DNA from: Meiothermus cerbereus DSM 11376
GTDB lineage: Bacteria; Deinococcota; Deinococci; Deinococcales; Thermaceae
Assembly (NCBI RefSeq): GCF_000620065.1
Contig: NZ_JHVI01000031.1
Coordinates: 1 to 36,111 of the forward strand
Direction: 5' to 3'
Length of the DNA stretch: 36,111 nucleotides
The notes under the pieces: generated by a model
What the model was told of the DNA's origin: nothing
What the model saw: only the letters and a program-made list of their open reading frames with translations
Databases searched by the model: none
Position numbers and translations under genes: made by a program
Shown here: positions 25,484-33,567 of the stretch, one piece after another
How positions within the stretch are numbered: the stretch's first letter is position 1
Layout: every line of letters begins with the position of its first letter

Positions 25484-27262
25484 ATTCCCAATCTGGGCAC
25501 CAAGGGAAACGGGGAGCCAGTGGTGCAACCGGCCGAACGCTATGGCGTTACTGCTGCGCACTGGATAGCCCCTATACAACAGAAGCTCCTTGGATTAGCA
25601 CTGATGGTTCTGGCTGCAATAACCTTAACCGCGTGCTCATCGAATCAAAGTCAGGTAGGCATTGAAGTTACGCCTCAAGCCGTACCTTATGTGGGGGGGC
25701 AGGTAAATCTTAGCTGGAATATAGAGGGGGCCCAGTTTTATACGGTTCGTAGCGAGCCCCCGCTGCCCGACCTGCCCCTTATCACCACCAGCTCTTCTGT
25801 CAGCCTCCAGCTCGAGGGCAACCAGAGCCCCGACCCTAAAAGTTATCGGGTAATTATTGAGGCCAATACCCCCAAAGGCCTCGAGCGCCTCATCGTCAAC
25901 CTGCGCGTAGAGGGCAGGTCGGTCTGCTCCAGCAGCATCAAATCGCAAGCGCAGCTTCCTGCGGCCAAATCGGTGCTAAAAGCGACAGGGTTGGGCCACT
26001 TTGACGTACCGCACGTGGCAGGACGCCTGATCGTCTATCACAAGAGCGGCTTAAGCCTGCAAAGCCAAATCGCCAGCGCCCAAAGCCTGGGGGCCCAGTG
26101 GGTGCGGGATCTGGGGGGTGGCTGGAACCTGTACCGCACCCAGCCCGGCCAAGAGGCTAAGGTGGCCCAAAGTCTGTATCAGCACGGGCTGGGCCAGTAC
26201 GTGCAGCCCGAGTACCTCTACCAGCCCGACAGCCTGGCCGTGCCCCCCCATAACCGCAGCTACCAGCTAGAACAAGCGCCCCTGTTTAGGCTTATGAACC
26301 TTGAGCAGGCCTGGCAAAAGCTAGATGAAGTGAAACCGGGGTGCGATGCACCGGTAGTCGCCGTGGCCGACACCGGGTTTTATACCCAGCGGGGCGACCT
26401 GGCGCCCAATTTGACTCCCCAAAATAGCTGGTTGGACGTAGTGGGAGACGAGATCGAAAACCCCCGCCCCGTCCGAGGTGCAGTAGAACCAAAACCCGGC
26501 GCCGGCGCCAACCACGGAACCCAGGTGGCGAGCATCATCGCGGCCACCACCAACAACGGCTCGGCCCTGGCTGGCACTGCCTATAACCTGCTGCGCGTAC
26601 TGCCTATCAAGGTTTTCGATGCCAAGCGGCAGGCCGGTACGCTGCAAGTGGCCCAGGCGCTGGAGTACGCCGCTGGGGCAACCCAAATCGCCGGGCAGGT
26701 TTTCATCAACCCCACCCCGGCTCAGGTTGTCAACTTATCGCTTTCCATCTCCAAACCGGGTTTCCGCGACCCCTACCTCGAGCAGGTACTCGAGCAGGTT
26801 ACCCAGCAGGGTGTGGTGGTGGTGGCCTCGAGCGGCAACGCAGACCTGCCCTCGGTGGGCTACCCCGCATCCTCGCCTTACGTCATCGCAGTAGGCGCCA
26901 CCGACATCAACCAAGCCCGGGCAAAATGGTTTAGCGGCTATGCATCCAACTATGGCGCCGAGCTCGAGTTTGTTGCCCCTGGCAGCGGTGTACCAGTAGC
27001 CTACGGGCCCAGCAAGGACGACTACGCCCTGGCCTATGGCACTTCCGCCTCTGCACCTTTCATCAGCAGCGCCATCGGCCTGTATCTCCTACAGCAGCAG
27101 CAGCTTGGCAAATCTCACACAGACCGGCTGACCCAGGTACGCAACTGCTTGAAAAGCGCTGGGCAAAACGCTTCGGCCTGGAACAGCCAAACCGGCTACG
27201 GCCTCGTGGACGTGGCCAAGGTGGTGGATCCCCACAACACCGCCTGTTTTCCTAAGGAGTAG
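25481..27262 (+). CDS. lipoprotein subtilisin-like serine protease (S8 family)
   Basis: 593 residues from GTG 25481. A ~33-residue polar N-region precedes a hydrophobic helix (LLGLALMVLAAIT) and the lipobox LTAC (Cys52), predicting an acylated protein on the outer face of the membrane. Residues ~60-150 form a beta-rich domain, ~165-260 a propeptide-like region, and ~285-580 the S8 catalytic domain: D297 in AVADTGF, H345 in NHGTQVAS, S522 in YGTSASAPF, with VVASSGN for the oxyanion Asn. The triad is complete. The Cas7-like gene starts 2 nt after its stop, with its RBS overlapping this gene's end. Confidence 0.93.
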   Translation: MIPNLGTKGNGEPVVQPAERYGVTAAHWIAPIQQKLLGLALMVLAAITLTACSSNQSQVGIEVTPQAVPYVGGQVNLSWNIEGAQFYTVRSEPPLPDLPLITTSSSVSLQLEGNQSPDPKSYRVIIEANTPKGLERLIVNLRVEGRSVCSSSIKSQAQLPAAKSVLKATGLGHFDVPHVAGRLIVYHKSGLSLQSQIASAQSLGAQWVRDLGGGWNLYRTQPGQEAKVAQSLYQHGLGQYVQPEYLYQPDSLAVPPHNRSYQLEQAPLFRLMNLEQAWQKLDEVKPGCDAPVVAVADTGFYTQRGDLAPNLTPQNSWLDVVGDEIENPRPVRGAVEPKPGAGANHGTQVASIIAATTNNGSALAGTAYNLLRVLPIKVFDAKRQAGTLQVAQALEYAAGATQIAGQVFINPTPAQVVNLSLSISKPGFRDPYLEQVLEQVTQQGVVVVASSGNADLPSVGYPASSPYVIAVGATDINQARAKWFSGYASNYGAELEFVAPGSGVPVAYGPSKDDYALAYGTSASAPFISSAIGLYLLQQQQLGKSHTDRLTQVRNCLKSAGQNASAWNSQTGYGLVDVAKVVDPHNTACFPKE

Positions 27263-27264
27263 CC

Positions 27265-27984
27265 ATGATCTGCAACCCAGATCTACATCACAAGTTTGTG
27301 CTGCTGTTTGAGATCAAAAACGCCAGCCCGCTCGACCTGTCCTTTCTGAGCAGCCCCCACCAGCTCGCCCAGGATGTGCGCTATGGGCTGGTGTTCGATG
27401 AGGCGATCAGGGAAGCGCTAAACCTGTACTTTGAGAAAGAGTCGTTGCCCGTGCTCAGAAAGTGGCCGGTCATTGAGCAAGCCTACGCCGCAAAGGGGGC
27501 TAAGGCCCTGTGTGCAGGGTTTTACAACCTGCGGATGTTTGGCCTCGTCCACCCCGCAGGGCACACCCTGATTCCGGGCCCAGTTCGCTTTTCGCTGGCC
27601 CGCTCGGTTGATCCTATCTTCCCGCTCACCTCGGGCCGCAATGCAGCCTATGGGCTTTACCGCATGCACGGATACTACACCCCCACCGCCGGAAAGGAGA
27701 ACGGTGTAAGCGCATCGGATTTGGAACAGCTCTGGAAAGGACTATCCAGCGTGTTTGCACCAGATACCTCGAGCTGGCCTATCGAAACATCCATGCGGGG
27801 CTTGTGGGTCTTTACCCACCAGGCCAAACGAGCCGAGCCTATCCCCTCCAGGGAATTGTTCAACCTGGTGCAAACCCCAGCCCTAAAATCTCAGGCCCAG
27901 AAATTTGAAGACTACTCCATCCAGGCTCCTCCCCCGGGCAGGCTCGAGGCCATGCCCAGCGTCTTTCTAACCCAGTTTGCGTGA
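27265..27984 (+). CDS. orphan Cas7 (Csd2, type I-C)-like protein
   Basis: 239 residues. Blocks follow Csd2/Cas7 order: FVLLFEIKNASP (10-22, cf. FVxLFDVxxGNPNGDP), GLVFDEAIREAL (41-52, cf. GLVTDVCLKRKI), FYNLRMFGLV (86-95, cf. xYDVRTFGAV), GPVRFSLARSVDPIFPL (105-121, cf. GPVQxxFARSxDPxxP), YGLYRMHGYYTP (129-140), SDLEQLWKGL (151-160), SMRGLWVFTH (176-185) and SRELFNLV (195-202). The family binds crRNA along the Cascade backbone. Differences: about 45 residues shorter, NPNGD replaced by ASPLD, and the basic KRKIR replaced. No cas3, cas5, cas8, cas1/2 or array is present. It is tightly coupled to the protease upstream and a small membrane protein downstream. Family assignment is from memory of the motifs; function unknown. 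Confidence 0.8.
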   Translation: MICNPDLHHKFVLLFEIKNASPLDLSFLSSPHQLAQDVRYGLVFDEAIREALNLYFEKESLPVLRKWPVIEQAYAAKGAKALCAGFYNLRMFGLVHPAGHTLIPGPVRFSLARSVDPIFPLTSGRNAAYGLYRMHGYYTPTAGKENGVSASDLEQLWKGLSSVFAPDTSSWPIETSMRGLWVFTHQAKRAEPIPSRELFNLVQTPALKSQAQKFEDYSIQAPPPGRLEAMPSVFLTQFA

Positions 27985-27991
27985 GGTTCCA

Positions 27992-28135
27992 ATGCCCATC
28001 AGGTCATGGTTTCGTTCAGGCTTTTGTCCGCTAGCGGTTGGACTGGCTATATGCGTTGTTCCGGTAGCGAGCTACCTACAGATTCAGAATCTAAATCAGG
28101 CTATTTCGGCTTACCGAGCTCAGACATCCAGGTAA
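27992..28135 (+). CDS. 47-residue one-helix membrane protein
   Basis: Starts 7 nt after the Cas7-like stop, with GAGG overlapping that stop as RBS. MPIRSWFRSG is a basic start, then one hydrophobic helix (about 11-29, FCPLAVGLAICVVPVASYL), then a polar, probably helical tail rich in Gln/Asn ending RAQTSR. The positive-inside rule puts the tail outside, on the same side as the lipoprotein protease. It ends 21 nt before the GGDEF gene. No family recognised. Tight packing in the operon supports it. Confidence 0.65.
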   Translation: MPIRSWFRSGFCPLAVGLAICVVPVASYLQIQNLNQAISAYRAQTSR

Positions 28136-28156
28136 CTGCTTTGAAGGGGTTCTCCT

Positions 28157-30427
28157 ATGAAACCTGGAGATCTTCCCAACACCAAACCCCTCTCTGGGAA
28201 AACCCGGCCCTATCAAGCCAAAAAGCCGCACAGGGGCCTGCTGGCTGTATCGCTGCTGGCAGCAGTGGCGGCGGTTCTGCTGCTCTGGCACCACTCCTTC
28301 CTGGCTTCGCCTCTGTGGATCTGGCTGGTGCTGGGCAGTACAGCTTTCCTCTCGTACAGGAGCAGGCAGGTTTGGCAGCAGCTGCTTTGGGGCCAGAAGG
28401 AAACCTCCAATCAGCTGGCCCTGCTGGTCAGCGCCTTGCAGGTGCTGTCGACCCTTCCCAGTCGCGATCAGGTGCTCAGGGCCATGCCCGAATTGCTCGA
28501 GCAGCAAGCAGAGCGCATCACGGTATGGCTGCCGCAAATAGACCGATTGCAGTTGTATTATTCCAGCACCCCGTCGGCAGCCAGTACCCTCGAGCAGAGC
28601 GTAGCTCAGCGGGCCTATGTGCAGGGTTCCATCGTGTATGAGGAGGAAACCGAAGGGTTTTCGCAGATGCCAAACACCCCCCGCAGGCCTCGCTGGCTAC
28701 AGCGGGTGCTTGCCAGAATTACGCCCGGCCCAGGTAGACAAACCCCACCAGACCGGCAACCCCCCAGCCGTTGTATGGCCATTCCCCTCTTCGAGCACGA
28801 TGAGGTTGCTGCTGTGGTATGCCTGAAGCGCCGCCGCGATTTTCAGCCTCGAGAACAGGTCTGCTTCGATCGCTTCGCCAAAACCGTAAGCAACCGCCTT
28901 ACCTGGATTGCCGAGCAAGCAGAAGCCCGGCTGCTTCATCAGCTTTCCATTTCACTGGCCGCTGCTGGTTCGGTAAAGGAGCTTGCCGAGCGGGCACTGG
29001 TGCTGCTGGCCTCGGGCCTAAACGCACCACACGGCGTCATCTTGCAACAACAGGGCCAGCAGTTACGCACTTTAGCTCAATACCAGGCAGTGCAAACCCC
29101 GGGTGCAGCCTGGAGTCCCCCCACATCCGCCAGCGAGCGCCTGTTCTGGAAGGTTTACCATACCGGGCAAGCTGTTTTTGTGGACAACCTGGCCCAGGAG
29201 GGCAGCCCCCTAGCCGACCATCACGGGAGCCTCGCAGTTCATCCCATTACCTTGCCCAACATGCCTCGAGCCCGCGTACTGCTGGGCCTGGCCCACCCGC
29301 AACCCCACCGATGGAAACCTTCTGAACAAAACCTGCTGAACCTGGCCTGCCGCTCTATTAGCCTGGCGCTGGAGGGCGCCCTGGCCCGGCAACGCCTGGA
29401 AACCGTGCTCGATCTATCGCACCAGGCCGCCCTGGATAACTCAGAGAGCCTCTACCAGCAGGTGTTGAATTCGGCAGTGGAGCTCATTCCAGGTGCAGAA
29501 GCAGGCAGTCTGCTCGTGCGCCAGGGGGAGCGCTTCCACTTTAAGGCTGCGGTGGGCTACGACCTCGAGCACCTCAAAGACATCACCTTTACTGAGCAGA
29601 ACCACCAGCAGTGGTACGGAGCCAACCTCGAGGGGTGGTATAGGGGCGAACCGCGCATCCTATCCAATGAATGGGCATCCATCGAGGCACACAGTGTTAA
29701 AAGCTCCTCGGCTGAGGCAGACCTGGCCGCTTATACCAGGCGTATCCAGTCCAACCTGGCCATTCCGGTGCTTTATCAAGGGCATGTGCTGGCCCTGCTC
29801 AATCTGGACAGCTTCCACGACACACGGGCCTTCGGCCAGGATTCTTTAGAGGTCGCTCGCTTTTTTGTTACCCCTGTGGCAACGCTGCTTCACCAGGCGC
29901 ACACCCGTCAAAGCCTGGCAGAAGCAGCCCTGACCGATTCCTTGACGGGCCTTGCCAACCGTCGGGCCTTTAATGCCTTTTTCGACGAGGAATTGGCTTT
30001 GGCAAAGCGGTATCGGCATCCATTTTCGCTGCTGCTGATGGACCTGCAAGGCTTCAAAGCCATAAATGACCAGCTAGGGCATGCCCTGGGCGACGAAGCC
30101 CTGGTAAGGGTGGCCGAGGCCCTAAAAAGGACATGCCGCGAATCGGACGGCTTATTCCGCTTTGGCGGGGATGAGTTTGCCGCCGTATTGCCTTATGCCA
30201 CAGAAGAACAAGCCCTTCATGCTGCCCAACGCTACGCCAGGGCCATCCAGGAAATCGGCATCAGAGGCTGTACCCTGGGGGTAAACATTGGCGTGGCCAC
30301 TTACCCCCTGGATGGCTCCGACAAGGAAACTTTGCTGCGGATGGCAGATGAGCGCATGTATGCAGCAAAAGAGCGACGCCTCAGCGTTTTGCAGGAGCCC
30401 GGCTTTACGCTCGACAGGCCAGGTTGA
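28157..30427 (+). CDS. membrane GAF-GAF-GAF-GGDEF diguanylate cyclase
   Basis: 756 residues. Two membrane helices lie at about 28-60 (GLLAVSLLAAVAAVLLLW, then LWIWLVLGSTAFL). Three GAF-like domains follow at roughly 80-255, 260-415 and 420-590, then a GGDEF domain from ~595 (DSLTGLANRRAFN). The active-site FGGDEF is at 669-674 and the inhibitory-site RxxD (RESD, 661-664) is five residues before it, so the enzyme should make c-di-GMP and be product-inhibited. ATG has AAGGGG 7 nt upstream. It is the fourth gene of the protease/Cas7-like operon and functionally opposite to the divergent HD-GYP regulator. Confidence 0.92.
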   Translation: MKPGDLPNTKPLSGKTRPYQAKKPHRGLLAVSLLAAVAAVLLLWHHSFLASPLWIWLVLGSTAFLSYRSRQVWQQLLWGQKETSNQLALLVSALQVLSTLPSRDQVLRAMPELLEQQAERITVWLPQIDRLQLYYSSTPSAASTLEQSVAQRAYVQGSIVYEEETEGFSQMPNTPRRPRWLQRVLARITPGPGRQTPPDRQPPSRCMAIPLFEHDEVAAVVCLKRRRDFQPREQVCFDRFAKTVSNRLTWIAEQAEARLLHQLSISLAAAGSVKELAERALVLLASGLNAPHGVILQQQGQQLRTLAQYQAVQTPGAAWSPPTSASERLFWKVYHTGQAVFVDNLAQEGSPLADHHGSLAVHPITLPNMPRARVLLGLAHPQPHRWKPSEQNLLNLACRSISLALEGALARQRLETVLDLSHQAALDNSESLYQQVLNSAVELIPGAEAGSLLVRQGERFHFKAAVGYDLEHLKDITFTEQNHQQWYGANLEGWYRGEPRILSNEWASIEAHSVKSSSAEADLAAYTRRIQSNLAIPVLYQGHVLALLNLDSFHDTRAFGQDSLEVARFFVTPVATLLHQAHTRQSLAEAALTDSLTGLANRRAFNAFFDEELALAKRYRHPFSLLLMDLQGFKAINDQLGHALGDEALVRVAEALKRTCRESDGLFRFGGDEFAAVLPYATEEQALHAAQRYARAIQEIGIRGCTLGVNIGVATYPLDGSDKETLLRMADERMYAAKERRLSVLQEPGFTLDRPG

Positions 30428-30537
30428 GTTTGCAGTCCACGCTTGCATCGGTGGCACGAACCACATCATCGGCACAGCCAAAAACAATCACACTCCCAAA
30501 CCAAGACTGGGTGTAGCCTTGAATAAGGGTGAGAGCA

Positions 30538-31983
30538 ATGCGCTGGCACAAGCTATATAGCCGCTGGGTGTTGCAAAGGCATTTTCGCTTTGCAAAAGAA
30601 CATCTGGGTGATTATTTTTTCGATGCCCTCACGGCTTATGCCCTGGGCCTGGGCAAGCTCGGCATCCTCGAGGCCAAGGAGGCCGCCTGGGCCTTGAGCG
30701 AGTTGCGCAAAGACCCCATTCCGGGCTTTAGCGGGCAGCTCGAGGACGTTTTTTTTACCATAGACTTCCACCTGCGCGAGCGCTTCGGTTCCGAGGTGGC
30801 CGGTGCGCTAAGGCGGGGCCTCTCGCGCAACGACCTCGACCTCACCGTCTTTCGCGCATATGCCTGCGAGCGGCTCTTGCGCATTTTGGCCGCTTTGTCC
30901 GACCTACGGCGGGAGCTGCTGGGCCTGGGCCAGAACCACCGCCAGACCCTCCTCACCGCCTATACCCACCACCGCCCGGCCCAGCCCACCACCCTGGGAC
31001 ACTACCTCACGGGAGTGGAAAACCTGCTCTCGCGCGATTATCAGCGCTTGCGCTCGGCTTTCCTGACCACCGACAAGTGCCCTTTGGGGGCCTCGACCCT
31101 GGCCGGCAGCCCCTACCCGGTAGACCGCAAAGCCCTGGCGCACTGGCTGGGTTTTGGCGGAACCCTCGAGCACACCTACGACGCCATTGCCGCAGGCGAC
31201 TGGGCTTTAGAGATCGCCTATGCTCTGGCAGGCATGGCTACCAGTTTGTCGCGTCTGGTGGCCGACCTTCTGTTCTGGGCCGAACAGGGGGGGTTCCTGG
31301 TGGCCGAAAAAATCAGCCAGGGCTCTTCGATCATGCCGCAAAAGGTGAATCCGGTGGTTTTGGAGCACGTGCGCGGCTTCCTGGCCGAGCTGATGGGCGG
31401 CCCCACCACCCTGGGCCACCTCAACTACAGCACCCCCTTTGGCGACGTCAACGACCACGGCCCGGCGGTACTCGAGCCCCTGCACAGCCTGTTCTACGCT
31501 GCCGAGGGGGCCGTGGCGCTTCTGCGGGTGGCCTTGCAGGAGAGCCGCTTTGTGCCCGAGGTGCTGGCCCAGGGGCTGCACGACCGCAGCGTGCTGGCCT
31601 CCGAGCTGGTAGATGTGCTGGTTTCCCGCAAGCGTCTGCCGCTGGCCGAAGCCTACCCCAAGGTGCAGGGGATGCTGCGCGAGCTGAGCAGCAAAGGCCG
31701 CACCGTGGCCGAGCTGGGCCTGGACGACCTGCAAAGCCACCTGGGGTTTGGCGACCCCGAGCTGTTGCAGGCTTTAGAGCCCGAGCGCTTCCTGGCCCGG
31801 CGCAAAGTGCTGGGGGGGGCCGCCCCCGAGGCCCAGGCGGTCTACCTGGACTTCGCCCTGAACCGGCTAAAGCTCGAGCGCCTGGAGCTCAAAGAGCTCA
31901 AGCGTCGCCGCCGCAAGGCCTTGCGAACGCTGGCTCAAGAGCCTTTGAGCCTGCTGGCGCAGCCTGCCCAGGCCTCGACATAA
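30538..31983 (+). CDS. argininosuccinate lyase-family protein
   Basis: 481 residues of the fumarase/aspartase superfamily, closest to argininosuccinate lyase by SRNDLDLTVFR, YTHHRPAQPTTLGHYL, CPLGASTLAGSPYPVDR and the signature loop GSSIMPQKVNP with its catalytic Ser. It differs from canonical ArgH: the THxQ segment reads THHR, the N-terminal GGRF/W-type start is missing, and a basic ELKRRRRKAL tail is added. It may be a divergent paralogue or the arginine enzyme itself; adenylosuccinate lyase is less likely. ATG 30538 is used, with AAGG about 9-10 nt upstream; GTG 30529 is in frame. It follows the GGDEF gene by 110 nt and does not clearly belong to that operon. Confidence 0.75.
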   Translation: MRWHKLYSRWVLQRHFRFAKEHLGDYFFDALTAYALGLGKLGILEAKEAAWALSELRKDPIPGFSGQLEDVFFTIDFHLRERFGSEVAGALRRGLSRNDLDLTVFRAYACERLLRILAALSDLRRELLGLGQNHRQTLLTAYTHHRPAQPTTLGHYLTGVENLLSRDYQRLRSAFLTTDKCPLGASTLAGSPYPVDRKALAHWLGFGGTLEHTYDAIAAGDWALEIAYALAGMATSLSRLVADLLFWAEQGGFLVAEKISQGSSIMPQKVNPVVLEHVRGFLAELMGGPTTLGHLNYSTPFGDVNDHGPAVLEPLHSLFYAAEGAVALLRVALQESRFVPEVLAQGLHDRSVLASELVDVLVSRKRLPLAEAYPKVQGMLRELSSKGRTVAELGLDDLQSHLGFGDPELLQALEPERFLARRKVLGGAAPEAQAVYLDFALNRLKLERLELKELKRRRRKALRTLAQEPLSLLAQPAQAST

Positions 31984-32097
31984 CGCACCAAGGTTTTCAC
32001 ACAACCCCGCATCCAAAGCCTGTAAGCCAGTGCTGGAAAGGATGGCCCCAAAATGACCAAAACCCATTGAGGGAGCTTCTCGATCTGGCCTATGGGC

Positions 32098-32110
32098 TAC
32101 AATCTTGAGT
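32098..32110 (+). promoter_or_regulatory. leaderless -10 box before the mini-ORF
   Basis: TACAAT (32098-32103) lies 7 nt before ATG 32111, the same geometry as the ilvA and CYTH promoters. It probably drives the VWA-kinase-FHA operon. The -35 is weak. Confidence 0.55.
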
Positions 32111-32164
32111 ATGCTCGCATTGAAGCGCAATCGACTCATCAAGCACAAACCCACTGCTGTGTAG
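32111..32164 (+). CDS. leaderless 17-codon upstream mini-ORF
   Basis: Encodes MLALKRNRLIKHKPTAV, a basic 17-residue peptide, ending in TAG 15 nt before the VWA protein ATG. Its ATG would be at the 5' end of the mRNA. The distance to the next RBS (AGGAGG, 32171-32176) would let a ribosome finishing this ORF feed into the VWA gene. It may be a translational relay or a chance ORF. Confidence 0.45.
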   Translation: MLALKRNRLIKHKPTAV

Positions 32165-32179
32165 GTGTACAGGAGGCGT

Positions 32180-33565
32180 ATGCTCGAGACCCGTCTACAA
32201 CCCCACCGTGAATACCTGCTGGCCCATATGCCCGGCCAGAAGATGTTTTTAGCCCTCAAGGTGCGCCCCGAGGCCCAAGCCGCCAGCGCCCGCCCCCAGC
32301 TCGCTATCGCTTTTGTGGTAGACACCTCCGGCTCGATGCGCGAGGTGGTGACCGAGCCCACCCAGCGCACCGGGCAGAGCGTGCGGGTAGACGGCAGGGA
32401 GTACGAGGTGGTGCGCGGGGCCAAGAGCAAGATGGATCTGGTGGTGGAGGCGCTGCAAAGCCTGCTCAATAGCCGCCAGCTCGAGCCCACCGACCGCCTG
32501 GCCCTGATCAAGTTCGACGACCACGCGGGCGTGGTGCAGCCCTTTACCGACGCCGCCCACAAAGCCCGCTTGATGGCCGCCGTAGAGCAGCTGCCGCAGT
32601 TTTCCGGCGGAACCCACATGGGCGCGGGCATGCTGGAGGGCATGAAGCAACTGCAAAAAGAGTCGGGCAGCCGCCGCATGATTCTGCTGACCGACGGACA
32701 GGCTTTCGACGAGCCGCTGGTGGAAGAGGCCGCAGCGCAACTGGCCGAGGCCCACATCCCGGTAACGGCCATTGGCGTGGGCGACGACTGGAACGACGAC
32801 CTCCTGATGGCCATTACCGACCGCACCCAGGGCAGGCCCTTCCACATCGTGCCGGACACCCAGAACCCCATGCCGCCCAGCCTGAAGGCCAGCGAGCTGC
32901 CCCAGGCCATTCTGGGCGAGCTGGAAAGTGCAGCCAGCGAGGTCATCACCGACATTGGCTTGTCCGTCCGAACAGTTAAGGACGTAACCCTGGATAGGGT
33001 GACGCGGGTGTATCCCACCCAAGCCGAAGTGGAACAAAAAACGCCCTACCCCCTGGGCAACGCGGCCAAGGGCGACTGGACGGTATTTATCCTCGAGTTT
33101 ACCCTGCCGGCCCGCCCCCCTGCGCGCATCCGCCTGGCCCAGTTAGGTCTGACCTACCAGGTGCCGGGCCAGGGCTACCGGGGCGAGGTTCCCCCCATGG
33201 ACGTGGTGGTGGAGTTCACCACCGACGAGGCCCTGGCCGCCCGCATCGACCCCGAGGTGATGCAGTGGGTGCAGCAACGCAACATCGAGATGCTGGTCAA
33301 GCAAGCCACCCAAGAGGCCCGCACCGACCCCGCCAAGGCTGCCAAGACACTGGAACTGGCCCGCAACCTGACCGTCAAGCTGGGCAACAGCGCCATGACC
33401 CGCGCCCTCGACCAGGCCGTGGGCGAGCTCAAGAGCAGCAAGACCATCAGCCTCGGCACCGCCAAGACCATCAAGATTGGGGCCAAAACCCAGGTGCTCA
33501 AGCAGGGGCCCGGCGGGGGCGACCTGCCCTCCGACGAAGAGATTCGCAAGATCACCGGCGCCTGA
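32180..33565 (+). CDS. von Willebrand factor A domain protein
   Basis: 461 residues. The VWA domain spans ~40-240 with a complete MIDAS site: DTSGSM (D48, S50, S52), SGGTHMGAGM supplying Thr, and LTDGQAFDE supplying the last Asp, so divalent-metal ligand binding is expected. The C-terminal half is a beta-sandwich-like region followed by a helical segment (~350-460). AGGAGG lies 3 nt before ATG 32180. No signal peptide, so cytoplasmic. The kinase gene starts 2 nt after its stop. VWA proteins beside Ser/Thr kinase and FHA genes are a recurring signalling arrangement; this one may be a phosphorylation target or scaffold. Confidence 0.87.
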   Translation: MLETRLQPHREYLLAHMPGQKMFLALKVRPEAQAASARPQLAIAFVVDTSGSMREVVTEPTQRTGQSVRVDGREYEVVRGAKSKMDLVVEALQSLLNSRQLEPTDRLALIKFDDHAGVVQPFTDAAHKARLMAAVEQLPQFSGGTHMGAGMLEGMKQLQKESGSRRMILLTDGQAFDEPLVEEAAAQLAEAHIPVTAIGVGDDWNDDLLMAITDRTQGRPFHIVPDTQNPMPPSLKASELPQAILGELESAASEVITDIGLSVRTVKDVTLDRVTRVYPTQAEVEQKTPYPLGNAAKGDWTVFILEFTLPARPPARIRLAQLGLTYQVPGQGYRGEVPPMDVVVEFTTDEALAARIDPEVMQWVQQRNIEMLVKQATQEARTDPAKAAKTLELARNLTVKLGNSAMTRALDQAVGELKSSKTISLGTAKTIKIGAKTQVLKQGPGGGDLPSDEEIRKITGA

Positions 33566-33567
33566 GG

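Noticed and set aside
25267-25665. 132-codon frame in the leader of the protease gene
   Set aside because: No RBS, no motif, and it overlaps the structured RNA and the real protease start in another frame.
24917-28156. CRISPR array beside the Cas7-like gene
   Set aside because: Read on both strands; no regularly spaced direct repeats are present here or elsewhere in the window.
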